From the NCBI GenBank assembly GCA_037384645.1, contig JARRNT010000007.1:34427-98426 (forward strand): DNA of 64,000 bases. Reading direction: 5' to 3'. How positions within the stretch are numbered: position 1 is the stretch's first letter; every line of letters starts with the position of its first letter. Positions 9,018-18,174 of this stretch are shown in pieces. The notes under the pieces are model-generated. The model saw only the letters and a program-made list of their open reading frames with translations, was not told the origin of the DNA and searched no databases. The stretch is from RI-92 sp037384645 (GTDB taxonomy: Bacteria; Pseudomonadota; Gammaproteobacteria; UBA6429; Thiohalophilaceae). The position numbers and the translations under genes are program-made.

Positions 9018-9818
9018 TCACAGGTACTTTGACCAATCGACACTGTTATCTCCGAACACGAAGAAGTGGGGATTGAGCAGACTTTCCTTGGTGTTGTAGG
9101 GCAGATCCTGCATGTCCATATTGGTCAGGCGACCACCTGCTTCCTCGACAATGCAGTGCGCAGCGGCAGTATCCCATTCCGAGGTCGGGCCCAGGCGCGG
9201 ATAGATATCGGCGGCACCTTCGGCGACCAGGCAGGATTTCAGCGCGCTGCCCATGCTCAGTAGTTCGTAATCACCCAGCTTGTCCAGAAAACGGTTGAGG
9301 GATTCGCCGCGATGTGAGCGGCTGCCAGCAACGATGACCTTGTCGTGCCGCCGGCTCTGGACCTGGATAGGTACTGCAGCCTGTTCGCCCTGCTGTTTGA
9401 AGGCACCGAGGCCCTGTGCGGCGTAATAACAGGTTGATAAGGCAGGCGCATAGACAACGCCCAGGATAGCGCGGTGCTGGTGGATCAGGGCAATATTCAC
9501 GGTGAATTCGCCGTTGCGCTTGATGAATTCACGGGTACCATCTAATGGATCGACCAGCCAGTAATATTCCCAGCGTGCCCGGTCTTCGAAAGGGATACTG
9601 GCAGACTCTTCCGAGAGCATGGGATATTCCGGTGCCAGCTCTTCGAGGCCGTCATCAATGAGCGCGTGCGCCGCCATGTCTGCTTCGGTGACCGGTGAAT
9701 TGTCGTCCTTCTGGACGATGGAAAAATCCTGATTATAGATGGTCATGATGCGTTGCCCGGCTTCCTTGGACAAGCTCACCGCGCCATCAAGCAAGGTTTT
9801 TAGATCGGGTTGGGACAT
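9018..9818 (-). CDS. cysQ: 3'(2'),5'-bisphosphate nucleotidase CysQ
   Basis: 266-residue inositol-monophosphatase-fold enzyme that hydrolyses 3'-phosphoadenosine 5'-phosphate left by sulfate assimilation. Metal-binding motifs are visible: LSEES (first Glu), WLVDPLDGTREFIKRNGEFTVNIAL (the DPLDGT signature) and EWDTAAAHCIVEEAGG near the C-terminus. Length and motif order match CysQ. It is monocistronic and divergent from yrfG. Confidence 0.95.
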   Translation of the reverse strand: MSQPDLKTLLDGAVSLSKEAGQRIMTIYNQDFSIVQKDDNSPVTEADMAAHALIDDGLEELAPEYPMLSEESASIPFEDRARWEYYWLVDPLDGTREFIKRNGEFTVNIALIHQHRAILGVVYAPALSTCYYAAQGLGAFKQQGEQAAVPIQVQSRRHDKVIVAGSRSHRGESLNRFLDKLGDYELLSMGSALKSCLVAEGAADIYPRLGPTSEWDTAAAHCIVEEAGGRLTNMDMQDLPYNTKESLLNPHFFVFGDNSVDWSKYL

Positions 9819-9969
9819 GAGGTACTGGCGTCTTGTGTGATCTGTTTACCAGTTAATTGTGCCAGCTTTAGCCGGGGAATGCTATGTAAATCCCGGGCGC
9901 CATAAAGTGACAGGCACGCCTTCAGGGCTGGCATGTTACAATTCATATACTGTAACAGGGCATAACACG

Positions 9970-10626
9970 ATGGTAGATTGGCAACAAATTCACACAGTTC
10001 TGCTGGATATGGACGGTACTCTGCTGGACCTGCATTTTGATAATTATTTCTGGCGGGAACATGTACCGCTGCGCTTTGCCGAAAAACACCAGATCAGTGT
10101 GGATCATGCAAAAGATCGTCTGTTTCCGCAGTTCCGCGAGAAGGAAGGCACCATGGAGTGGTATTGCGTGGATTACTGGAGTGATACCCTGGATCTCGAT
10201 ATCGCTATGCTCAAGGCAGAGGTCGATCATCTCATTTCCATCCATCCCTATGTGCTGGAATTCCTGTCCCAGGTGCGTGCCGCCGGTAAAACCCTGGCGC
10301 TGGTAACCAATGCACACCAGAAAAGCCTGATGTTAAAACTGGAGCGTACCGCACTGCATAATCATCTTGATCATGTGATTTGTTCACATGATTTCGGTAT
10401 GCCCAAAGAAAACCCCCAGTTCTGGGACAAACTCAAGGGGCGTCTGCCGTTTGAGAATAATTCAAGCCTGTTGATCGATGACAGCCTGGCCGTGTTACGT
10501 TCTGCCCGTGGTTACGGGATCAGATGGTTGCTGGCCGTGCGTAATCCGGATAGCAAGACGCCACCACGCACGATTGATGAATTCGAGGCAATCGACAGTT
10601 TCAGTCAGATTCTACCGGTGGTGTGA
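9970..10626 (+). CDS. yrfG: GMP/IMP nucleotidase YrfG (HAD superfamily)
   Basis: 218-residue HAD hydrolase. Motif I is LLDMDGTLLDL with both catalytic Asp, motif II LVTNAH, and the distal acidic motif LLIDDSL. The block NYFWREHVPLRFAEKHQIS matches YrfG-type purine 5'-nucleotidases. The start was chosen at MVDWQQIHT; the longer frame has 37 unrelated residues. The last 26 bp overlap the convergent YkgJ-family gene. A short decayed copy of the REHVPL...HQI region occurs near 44.9 kb. Confidence 0.92.
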   Translation: MVDWQQIHTVLLDMDGTLLDLHFDNYFWREHVPLRFAEKHQISVDHAKDRLFPQFREKEGTMEWYCVDYWSDTLDLDIAMLKAEVDHLISIHPYVLEFLSQVRAAGKTLALVTNAHQKSLMLKLERTALHNHLDHVICSHDFGMPKENPQFWDKLKGRLPFENNSSLLIDDSLAVLRSARGYGIRWLLAVRNPDSKTPPRTIDEFEAIDSFSQILPVV

Positions 10627-11038
10627 AGCGCGTATCCCATTTTTTGAAGCGCTTGCGGCAATAGGCGAGTAATGATTCGTAGCCATCGAAGAATAATTCA
10701 AAGCCTTCTTCAGCGGGTCCGTCATATTCACAATAATCATTGCTGTAGTTGCGACACAATTGTGGTCTGGTTTCGTAAGTGCCACAACGGCCATCATCCT
10801 GCAGGTATCGGCACCGTGAATAGATCAGGAGAAACCAGTCGCCTTCATCCTTATAGGCCTGTATCTGGTGATGGGCGAGTTGCCACAACAAGGTATCGAA
10901 ATCCTGCATGGAACGTGGAGTGGCAATGGCCTGGGTAATATAATTGCAACACAGGGAGCCAGCGCACAGCGAACATTTGTCCTGCTCCTGGTTATTAACC
11001 TGGACCTTGATTGGCTTATAATCGGATGCTTTAGTCAT
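10601..11038 (-). CDS. YkgJ-family cysteine cluster protein
   Basis: 145 residues with the cysteine pattern of the YkgJ/CxxCxxCC family: CSLCAGSLCC near the N-terminus, then CRYLQDDGRCGTYETRPQLCRNY in the middle. The family probably binds a metal or Fe-S cluster; its biochemical role is not settled. It converges with yrfG (26-bp overlap) and is divergent from the hybrid histidine kinase. Confidence 0.88.
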   Translation of the reverse strand: MTKASDYKPIKVQVNNQEQDKCSLCAGSLCCNYITQAIATPRSMQDFDTLLWQLAHHQIQAYKDEGDWFLLIYSRCRYLQDDGRCGTYETRPQLCRNYSNDYCEYDGPAEEGFELFFDGYESLLAYCRKRFKKWDTRFTPPVESD

Positions 11039-11122
11039 GATGCGCTGCTATCACTAACTTCAGGGGTAACTGCTGGCAAGCGTAACAGGAAAATTTATGA
11101 AAATAAACTTCAGGTCAGGGCT

Positions 11123-13168
11123 GTGCGTAAAAGTCCCGAATTCACATCCAGTATTATCCGTTACGGATTCTGGCTGGTAAGTTCTGTATTTATTGGTTTG
11201 GCCATGTGGAGCCGTTATTACGAGCCGATGTGGTCATTCTATATCTATTTTTCTGTATCGTTTTTAATCTATACCACGATTGTATTTGTCAGCGTCCTGT
11301 ATGTGCCAAGACACTGGCTGCGGCCATATATCACAATATTGTTTGATGTGGCGGCAATCAGTATAGCAATGCTGCTGACCGAGGATGGCCCGTTCAGTCC
11401 CTTCTTCCTGTTTTATGCCTGGTACTTTGTCAGTTACGCCCTGCGCTATGGGCGGGGACCATTATTGGCGGCAACCCTGTGTGGCCTGGCTGCATTCGGC
11501 ATCGTGCTGACCCTGACGGACACGTGGTATACGCGTGTCTATGATGTGATCGCCTATTACGTCTTTCTTATCATCATGCCATTTTATACTGACCTGATGT
11601 TGCGTCGCCTGAAAAAGGCGCGTGATGAGGCCGATCGTGCCAATAAGGCCAAGAGTGAATTTCTTGCTGCCATGAGTCACGAGGTACGCACCCCGATGAG
11701 TGGTATTGTCGGGGTGACCAATTTGCTGGGACAGACCGAGCTGGATCTGGATCAGCAGGAATATGTCTCAGCGTTACAGGAATCCTCTTCTGCTTTGAAT
11801 GCCCTGATAGATGATGTCCTCGATCTGTCGAAAATCGAGGCGGGCAAGTATCAGCTGGAAAATGAACCTGTCAATCTGCCCAAGACCCTCTTCGGTGTTG
11901 CCCAGATGTATACGGCCAGTGCCAATGCCAAAGGGGTTGAACTCTTTTTTGATTATGCGCCGGACATGCCTGATTATATCTATGGCGATGGCAAACGCCT
12001 GCGACAAATCGTGCTTAACCTGGTCAGCAACGCAGTAAAATATACAGAGCACGGCGAGGTCATCCTGCGCGCGTATATTGCGAGCCAGGAACCAGAGCCT
12101 GATGTTTTGAAGATCAGGCTTGAGGTAAAAGATACGGGTCCAGGGCTCAGCAAAGAAGAAAAGCAAAAAATCTTCGAACCATTCTATCAGGCCAGTATAA
12201 ACCCGCAGCAGCAACACAGCGGTACCGGGCTCGGTACGACGATCGCCGCCAACCTGACCAGGCTCATGCAGGGTAAAATCGGCGTTGAAAGCGAGCCAGG
12301 TAAGGGTTCTACTTTCTGGCTTGAGATCCCCTGCCATTATGAGATTCCGTTTCGACCGGATTATACGGAGTTGTCTGCATCGCATCCGCTGGTGATTTAT
12401 GAGTCGCACAAAACCAATCTGGCAATACTCGATCGTTATTGCCAGGGATTGCACTGGCCATACCTTGCTTTCGACCAGCAGGAGACAATGACAGAAAAAC
12501 TGGAGTTACAGGTCAGTGAAGGCATGACGCCGGTTGTATTTTTGAGTGAACTCTTGTGCGGCGAACAATGTGGTTCACTGGCGGAGGAATTACATACGAG
12601 ATTTGGCAGCAAAATCAGGTTGGTAAAACTGCTACATCTTTCCCATCTGCATGAGATAAGCCAGCATGAACACGATCTGTATGACCAGTTCCTGACCCTG
12701 CCGGTAACAGCGCATCGGATATTGAAAACGCTGCAGTCACTGCTGGCGTCACCTATACCGGGAGAGGGCGAACCGCAGTTTATGGGTACGACGACAGTCG
12801 CACGATTTCTGAATATCCTGGTCGCGGAAGACAGTCCAATTAACGCCAAGGTAATTACCTCTTTCCTGCGCCAGGACGGCCACCGCGTAGATCATGTTGA
12901 AAACGGCAAACAGGCGCTGGAGGCGATGCAACAGACATCCTATGACATGGTGTTAATGGACATGCGCATGCCGGAACTGGACGGACTGGAAACGACCCGT
13001 CGCTGGCGAGCGCAGGAGACCGATGATCGACATATACCAATCATTGCGTTGACGGCGAATGCAACAATCGAAGACAAAAACACATGTATTGCCGCAGGGA
13101 TGGATGACTTCCTGAGCAAACCGGTAGACCAGGCGAAATTGAGAAAATTAATCAGGTCACTGGGATAA
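11123..13168 (+). CDS. Membrane hybrid histidine kinase with C-terminal receiver domain
   Basis: About 681 residues from a proposed GTG start (VRKSPEFTSSIIRYG). The only earlier in-frame starts lie inside the antisense YkgJ gene, and no in-frame ATG precedes the first membrane helix, so the start is uncertain. Five or so N-terminal helices are followed by a linker helix, HisKA (phospho-His about residue 186 in AAMSHEVRTPMSG), HATPase_c (DTGPGLS, GTGLGTTIA) and, after a receiver-like degenerate region, a receiver domain (VAEDSPINAK, LMDMRMPELDG, LSKPVD). The architecture resembles RpfC but lacks an HPt domain, and no rpfF is nearby, so the phosphorelay partner must be elsewhere. Confidence 0.88.
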   Translation: MRKSPEFTSSIIRYGFWLVSSVFIGLAMWSRYYEPMWSFYIYFSVSFLIYTTIVFVSVLYVPRHWLRPYITILFDVAAISIAMLLTEDGPFSPFFLFYAWYFVSYALRYGRGPLLAATLCGLAAFGIVLTLTDTWYTRVYDVIAYYVFLIIMPFYTDLMLRRLKKARDEADRANKAKSEFLAAMSHEVRTPMSGIVGVTNLLGQTELDLDQQEYVSALQESSSALNALIDDVLDLSKIEAGKYQLENEPVNLPKTLFGVAQMYTASANAKGVELFFDYAPDMPDYIYGDGKRLRQIVLNLVSNAVKYTEHGEVILRAYIASQEPEPDVLKIRLEVKDTGPGLSKEEKQKIFEPFYQASINPQQQHSGTGLGTTIAANLTRLMQGKIGVESEPGKGSTFWLEIPCHYEIPFRPDYTELSASHPLVIYESHKTNLAILDRYCQGLHWPYLAFDQQETMTEKLELQVSEGMTPVVFLSELLCGEQCGSLAEELHTRFGSKIRLVKLLHLSHLHEISQHEHDLYDQFLTLPVTAHRILKTLQSLLASPIPGEGEPQFMGTTTVARFLNILVAEDSPINAKVITSFLRQDGHRVDHVENGKQALEAMQQTSYDMVLMDMRMPELDGLETTRRWRAQETDDRHIPIIALTANATIEDKNTCIAAGMDDFLSKPVDQAKLRKLIRSLG

Positions 13169-13199
13169 ACTGAGTCAGGCATGCAGGCCAATGAGATAT

Positions 13200-13562
13200 T
13201 TATTCAGTGATCCAGTGTTTTGCCTCGGCAAATTCGCGATTGTGGAACACCCGAACATGACCGGGGATTGCAATCCCGAATATCCTGATGGCCACCCTGA
13301 TCCATTCGATATCCGAGACAACTGCTAATCTTTCCCAGCCGCCAAGATGTTTCAGGCCCAGCTTGGTGTCATCCCAGATTGCGGCTGTTTCGAATCCTGA
13401 GAACTCATCGCCCAAATGGTAGAGAAAGCGGGCCTTATCGTGGCGCGAGAATTGTGCTTCTACCGCTGGTATGATGACAGTTTCGTAATCATCTGCCGTC
13501 ACCTTGCCTTTTGCGCTAAATCCCAGAACGTTGTCCGGCAGTTCAGTCATTTGTTCGATCAT
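13200..13562 (-). CDS. SpoIIAA-like (STAS-fold) protein
   Basis: 120 residues resembling the SpoIIAA-like family (PF11964 type): LGFSAKGKVTADDYETVIIPAVE, then RFLYHLGDEFSGFETAAIWDDTKLGLKHLGGWERLAVVSDIEW and a C-terminal VFHNREFAEAKHWI. The fold is STAS-like, but these proteins lack a clear phosphorylatable Ser/Thr and their function is unknown. It converges with the hybrid kinase 31 bp away. Confidence 0.85.
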   Translation of the reverse strand: MIEQMTELPDNVLGFSAKGKVTADDYETVIIPAVEAQFSRHDKARFLYHLGDEFSGFETAAIWDDTKLGLKHLGGWERLAVVSDIEWIRVAIRIFGIAIPGHVRVFHNREFAEAKHWITE

Positions 13563-13607
13563 CTGGCTTCTCCATGCACATGGAATACGTGTTTATCAGG
13601 CTGCGGT

Positions 13608-14048
13608 TTAGTTTACCTGCAGCCAGAAGGTTACCGGCCCGTCATTCACCAGGCTTACCTGCATGTCTGCACCGAATATACCAGTGGCAACAGGCATGTA
13701 CTGTTGTCGCGTATGTTCCACGAGGTAATTAAAAAGTTGCTGGCCTTTGTCCGGCGCGGCAGCGGAAGAAAAGCTGGGGCGGGTACCCTTGCGGGTATCG
13801 GCGGCGAGAGTGAATTGCGGTACCAGTAAGATACCCCCACTGATATCAGTCACGTTGCGGTTCATTTTGTCCTGCGCATCGGGAAAGACGCGATAACCGA
13901 GAAAGCGTTCGATCAGTCGATCCGCCTGGGTTTCGCTGTCGGCCTTTTCCACACCGATGAAAATCAACAGGCCACGGGCAATCTCGCCGGTGATGGCATT
14001 ATCAACGCTGACACTGGCCTCACGGACGCGCTGGAGCAGGGCGATCAT
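13608..14048 (-). CDS. dtd: D-aminoacyl-tRNA deacylase
   Basis: 146-residue Dtd that removes D-amino acids mischarged on tRNA. Family landmarks are the N-terminal MIALLQRVREASV, the active-site loop LLVPQFTLAADTRKGTRPSF (SQFTL-like) and the C-terminal GPVTFWL containing the Gly-cisPro-type region. Its start overlaps the pip stop by 4 bp, so the two are co-translated. Confidence 0.95.
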   Translation of the reverse strand: MIALLQRVREASVSVDNAITGEIARGLLIFIGVEKADSETQADRLIERFLGYRVFPDAQDKMNRNVTDISGGILLVPQFTLAADTRKGTRPSFSSAAAPDKGQQLFNYLVEHTRQQYMPVATGIFGADMQVSLVNDGPVTFWLQVN

Positions 14049-14995
14049 GTGAGATCGTGATACATGTCGTCGGTGGCATGTATCAGCGCGTTAACAATAC
14101 CGGGTTCGCTGGCGGAGTGGCCGGCGTCGGGAATAATTTGCAGGATCGATCCTGGCCAGGCATGGTGTAGCGTCCAGGCACTTTCCAGCGGGCAGATTAC
14201 ATCATAGCGTCCCTGGACAATGACGCCGGGGATGTCCGCGAGTTTATCGACTTCATCCAGGATCTGGTTTTCGCGCAGAAATGACTGGTGCATGAAGTAA
14301 TGGCATTCGATGCGCGCCAGGCTCAGCGCGGTATGGACCGAGCCGAAATGCTCCAGGACTTTCTGGCTGCTGATCAGGGTAGCCGTGCGCCCCTCCCACA
14401 GCGACCATGCTTTGGCGGCCTGGCTGCGGGTAAACTCGTCCTCGTGGGTCAGGCGCTGATAATAGGCGCTGACCAGGTTGTCGCGCTCAGCGGCTGGGAT
14501 GGGTTCGAGAAATTTTTCCCATACATCGGGAAACAGACGACTGGCCCCTTCCTGATAAAACCAGTCGATCTCCCGTTGCCGACACAGAAATATGCCGCGC
14601 AGGATCAGGCCCAGGACCCGTTCAGGATAGGTCTGGGCGTAAACCAGCGCGAGCGTGGAACCCCACGAGCCACCGAATACCAGCCATTGATCGATGCCCA
14701 GATGGGTACGAATGGTTTCGATGTCTTCAATCAGAGCTTGGGTGGTATTGCCCTGCAGCTCGGCGTGGGGCGTCGAGCGGCCGCAGCCACGCTGGTCAAA
14801 CAACACGATGCGGTATTTTTCCGGGTCGAAAAACTGGCGATGATAGGGTTCGCAGCCGGCACCCGGACCGCCATGCAGAAAGACCACAGGCAGGCCGTCG
14901 GGGGTACCGCACTCTTCCACGTACAGCGTGTGCGGCGACTCGACGCTGAGTTCCAGCGAGTTATATGGTTGAATCGGTGGATACAGGCTGCGCAT
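14045..14995 (-). CDS. pip: Prolyl (proline imino-) aminopeptidase
   Basis: 316-residue alpha/beta hydrolase that releases N-terminal proline. Visible are the oxyanion motif HGGPGAG, the nucleophile elbow GGSWGSTLAL, the Asp in VIVQGRYDVICP and the His in PDAGHSASE. The start MRSLYPPIQPYNS is typical; the longer frame adds 41 Arg/His-rich residues that are not family-like. It sits between a four-helix membrane protein gene and dtd, and overlaps dtd by 4 bp. Confidence 0.95.
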   Translation of the reverse strand: MRSLYPPIQPYNSLELSVESPHTLYVEECGTPDGLPVVFLHGGPGAGCEPYHRQFFDPEKYRIVLFDQRGCGRSTPHAELQGNTTQALIEDIETIRTHLGIDQWLVFGGSWGSTLALVYAQTYPERVLGLILRGIFLCRQREIDWFYQEGASRLFPDVWEKFLEPIPAAERDNLVSAYYQRLTHEDEFTRSQAAKAWSLWEGRTATLISSQKVLEHFGSVHTALSLARIECHYFMHQSFLRENQILDEVDKLADIPGVIVQGRYDVICPLESAWTLHHAWPGSILQIIPDAGHSASEPGIVNALIHATDDMYHDLT

Positions 14996-15009
14996 GTGGC
15001 GGATTCCCC

Positions 15010-15558
15010 TCAGTCTCTTACCAGCTCGCCCCTGAAGCCGATGACGGTGGCGATGCCAATGGTCAGCAGTGCGGCCAGCACCAGGAAAGGACCAATGCGC
15101 AGGGTATAGTTGGCCCATTCGATCCCGAAGGTCAGCAGCAGCATGCTGCCCGAATGCAACAGCGCACCGGCAATAAACAGCCAGCTGATGATTTGCTTAA
15201 AGACGCGGCCGACCGCGATAAAGCACAGGGCCAGGCCGGCAAGGATATTGAGCACCGATTCCAGGTTACCGTGGACATGGGCGTTACGGGGCATATCCAG
15301 TTCCTGGCCGACGTTCACCAGTTTGTTCAGGGACAGGATGCCGGCAGTATTGGCCTTGGCAATATCCGCGGGCTTCATCGGGTCCAGGTCCTTGGTGAAA
15401 TCATTGGTCTTGATGGTCTGCAGATTGCCAAGCGTAACCTGTTTTTCTTTCAGCGCGGCTGCCTGGTCCGGCAGGATCTTGACTATCATGTACGGCCCCA
15501 ACGAGGCGGTGATCACCAGGTATAAAAATCCGAATGCGATATTTTTCTTGCCGATCAT
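15010..15558 (-). CDS. Unrecognised four-helix membrane protein
   Basis: 182 residues with a predicted membrane helix at about 8-27, a periplasmic or soluble loop of about 70 residues, and three closely spaced helices (LNILAGLALCFIAVGRVF, ISWLFIAGALLHSGSMLLL, RIGPFLVLAALLTIGIATVIG). The loop before helix 2 contains HVHGNLESVLN, a His pair at the membrane surface that could bind a metal or heme (speculation). AGGAGGAC precedes the ATG, a strong Shine-Dalgarno. It lies 14 bp upstream of pip in the same direction. I do not recognise the family. Confidence 0.75.
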   Translation of the reverse strand: MIGKKNIAFGFLYLVITASLGPYMIVKILPDQAAALKEKQVTLGNLQTIKTNDFTKDLDPMKPADIAKANTAGILSLNKLVNVGQELDMPRNAHVHGNLESVLNILAGLALCFIAVGRVFKQIISWLFIAGALLHSGSMLLLTFGIEWANYTLRIGPFLVLAALLTIGIATVIGFRGELVRD

Positions 15559-15659
15559 GGTGTCCTCCTTATCAGTCGTTATTATTATTGGCACACAGGA
15601 ATGCCGGTGCCAACACCAACACCCTAGCAGAAATGTGCATGCTTTGCTGCAGGGGCAGG

Positions 15660-16358
15660 CTAGTCTGGTTCCACCTGTTCCAGGCGATAGCCCTGGTGGT
15701 AAATGGCGCTCAGGCGCCAGCCATTTTCAGGTGTCAGCTCCAGTTTTTTGCGAATGCGGCTGATATGGGTGTCAACCGTACGCGTGGTGAATTCGGAGCC
15801 ATGGCCCCAGACCGATGACAGGATGTGGCCACGGGACAGCAGGCGCCCGAGGTTTTTAAACATAAAGGTAACCAGCTCGAATTCTTTCTGGGTCAGCTTG
15901 ATGGTTGCGTCATCCTTTTGCAGGGTATGCGAGGTCAGGTTGATCCGATAGGGCGGATACTCGAGGACTTCCTTCTGAATACCACTGCTTCGTCTGGTGA
16001 CGGCGGCAATTCGCGCAAGCAGTTCTTTCTGGCGCAGCGGCTTGGTGATGTAATCGTCAGCACCCTGGTTCAGGATGCGGGCAATATCTTCCTCACTGTC
16101 ACGCTGGGTGATGAAGATGACCGGCGTTCTATGTTCCGTCTGTTCGTTTAACCAGTTCAGGATTTGCTCACCATCCTGCTCGGGCATCATCCAGTCGAGG
16201 ATGTATAAATCGAAACTTTCTTTTCGCAGGGCGCCGGTAAATTCCCGGCCATTTGGATAGTGCACGACATCAAAGCCAGCCTGTTCCATCCATAACTGTA
16301 TGGTTTGTGCCAGGTGGATATCGTCGTCTACAAGTGCAATGCGCAAAGCCACCCCCAT
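15660..16358 (-). CDS. OmpR-family response regulator, orphan
   Basis: 232 residues. The receiver has DDD at 11-13, phospho-acceptor Asp55 in LYILDWMMPEQDG and Lys in DYITKPL. The winged-helix output domain has LTQKEFELVTFMFKNLGRLLSR and VDTHISRIRKKL. No sensor kinase is adjacent: upstream is about 200 bp of non-coding DNA and then patatin. The hybrid kinase 2.5 kb away lies on the other strand. Partner and target unknown. Confidence 0.9.
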   Translation of the reverse strand: MGVALRIALVDDDIHLAQTIQLWMEQAGFDVVHYPNGREFTGALRKESFDLYILDWMMPEQDGEQILNWLNEQTEHRTPVIFITQRDSEEDIARILNQGADDYITKPLRQKELLARIAAVTRRSSGIQKEVLEYPPYRINLTSHTLQKDDATIKLTQKEFELVTFMFKNLGRLLSRGHILSSVWGHGSEFTTRTVDTHISRIRKKLELTPENGWRLSAIYHQGYRLEQVEPD

Positions 16359-16554
16359 CGTTGTGCTGGTTGCGAGAGTTCATTCGCGGTCGCTGGCTAC
16401 AGGAATTGCAGCCAATGAAATACGGCTAACATGCCAGTTTTACCAATGAAATTCCAGGCATTTTGACACAGCCAGCGCCGTTGTGCCATTTACCGGCGGG
16501 CAGGGAACAAAAAGATAACCTCATAACTATAGTAGGGGAATAGAGGCGTGAGCC

Positions 16555-17694
16555 TCAGTCACGTAGAAATTCCGCAATCTTTTCACGTTCCTGCTGGGCA
16601 TCTTTATAACCCAGCCGGATCAGATGTCGACAGTATCCTTTTTCAAATAGCAGATAGCTGGTAAGTCCGCTCCCATGGCCGCGCAATGCGCCGATACCTT
16701 TCAACATATAGCGCAGGGTTCTTGGCAGTTCATACAGGTACTCCTGTGCGAGTTCGCCAAGGTTCAGGCTGGGGGCGATCACAAAGGCACTGGCCTTGCG
16801 CAGTGGGATCTCGTTTTTACGTAAGCGCCGCGTGGGAATAATATCGATTGTCTTGTTGATACGCTCCAAACGTTCCAGGTCAGTTTCCATGCTATCGAGA
16901 AAAATGCTATCGAGTATATGGCCGGCGATCTGGGCCAGGCTGGGATATTCTGCAGTGTTGTTGCGATGCAGTTGGGTTTCGTCCTCACGCTGGTTACCGA
17001 TGACCAGAATGCGATCGGCTCCCAGGTGCAGGGCCGCGCTCAGCGGCGCCATTTGTCGCATGGAGCCATCGCCAAAATACTCGCGGTTGACTTTCACTGC
17101 TTCAAATAAAAATGGAATGGCGGAAGAGGCCATGAGGTGATCGATATTGAGCTGGCATTTGCTGCCGAAACGCCGCACTCGTGACCACGGTACGATGCTT
17201 TCCACGCCCTGGTAAAACGTCACGGATTGTCCCGAGCTATAGCCGGATGCGGTTATGCTGACGGCATGCAGCATGCCGCGATCGATGATCGACTGGATGC
17301 GGTTAAAGTCCAGGCGTTGTTGTAGCAACTCGCGCAGCGGTTTGCGATCGAGCAGGGCCAGCGGGCGTCGTTTTCCCAGCCCGCCAAGCCCCAGCGCGAT
17401 CAGCCAGCGCCAGGCAATAAGCGAGATACTTTTAAAATCTGAATAAAATACCTGGGAAACGCGAAAGTTACCCCAGACGCGCAGCAATTGCGCAATGGCA
17501 TTGTTGTAGTTATCGGCCATGGTCGCCAGCGAAGCGGCATTAATGGCGCCGGCAGACGTACCGCAGATGATCTGAAAGGGGCAGGGGCGGCCCTTGGGCA
17601 GCATTTCAGCCACGGCCTTGAGTACACCAATCTGGTATGCGGCACGGGCACCGCCTCCGGTCATGATGAGTCCACGCTTAAGCCCGTTGTCCAT
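16555..17694 (-). CDS. Patatin-like phospholipase
   Basis: 379-residue serine acyl hydrolase with the patatin oxyanion loop TGGGARAAYQIG (about 12-23), nucleophile GTSAG (Ser47) and the catalytic Asp in YFGDGSMRQMAP. It is expected to cleave lipid ester bonds using a Ser-Asp dyad. The C-terminal domain (ELPRTLRYMLKGIGALRGHGSGLTSYLLFEKGYCRHLIRLG) resembles that of proteobacterial RssA-larger relatives. No signal peptide is present, so it is probably cytoplasmic or peripheral. Monocistronic. Confidence 0.93.
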   Translation of the reverse strand: MDNGLKRGLIMTGGGARAAYQIGVLKAVAEMLPKGRPCPFQIICGTSAGAINAASLATMADNYNNAIAQLLRVWGNFRVSQVFYSDFKSISLIAWRWLIALGLGGLGKRRPLALLDRKPLRELLQQRLDFNRIQSIIDRGMLHAVSITASGYSSGQSVTFYQGVESIVPWSRVRRFGSKCQLNIDHLMASSAIPFLFEAVKVNREYFGDGSMRQMAPLSAALHLGADRILVIGNQREDETQLHRNNTAEYPSLAQIAGHILDSIFLDSMETDLERLERINKTIDIIPTRRLRKNEIPLRKASAFVIAPSLNLGELAQEYLYELPRTLRYMLKGIGALRGHGSGLTSYLLFEKGYCRHLIRLGYKDAQQEREKIAEFLRD

Positions 17695-17768
17695 ACGATC
17701 CTGCCATCCCTATTATCTGAATGTCCCTTGTCGTGTGTGAAATGCCAAGCTTGTAACAATTATATCGG

Positions 17769-18165
17769 ATGCTCGGACCGCCTGGATTAAGTGGATTTGA
17801 CCTTATTTTATATAAGGTAAGATTGGCGACGGGGTTAAAGCCGCTTATTGCGCTGACCGATTTAGATGGCATGCAGCCCCGGCCCGCCATCCATGAGATC
17901 AAACCCGCCGATTTACCGGCGCCGCCCCAGTCAGCCCTGGAAATGCTGCGCGCCTGTTGCCGCGACGATATTGATAACAAGCAACTGGCCGTGTTTGCCC
18001 AGACCGATCTCATCCTGGTTGCCGAGGTGTTACGGCTAGTAAATACCCCGCTGTTCGGTATTGCCCAGGAGGTCTCCGCCGTGCGTCATGCTATCAGCCT
18101 GCTGGGCATCCTTGCCTGCGCAATGTCGTGTTTTATCTGATGGTACGCGAAGCCATACAGATATC
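17769..18165 (+). pseudogene. Truncated, frameshifted HDOD-domain gene remnant
   Basis: The frame encodes a typical first half of an HDOD domain (DLPAPPQSALEMLRACC, VLRLVNTPLFGIAQEVSAVRHAISLLGIL). At about 18111-18120 the match moves to another frame: adding one base would continue as LALRNVVFYLMVREAI, the expected HDOD sequence. After about 18165 similarity ends and the SpoIIE-like fragment begins. A full HDOD domain is about 200 residues and only about 95 remain. This is a double lesion, a 1-bp deletion plus loss of the C-terminal part. Confidence 0.7.
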
Positions 18166-18174
18166 TGCGAGAGA

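Noticed and set aside
14288..15109. A 273-codon plus-strand frame
   Set aside because: Antisense to pip and the membrane-protein gene, both with clear motifs; the frame has no recognisable domain.
18061..18174. Reading the SpoIIE frame from 18061 as a genuine N-terminus
   Set aside because: The first 35-40 codons are out-of-frame HDOD sequence, so they are not a real domain.
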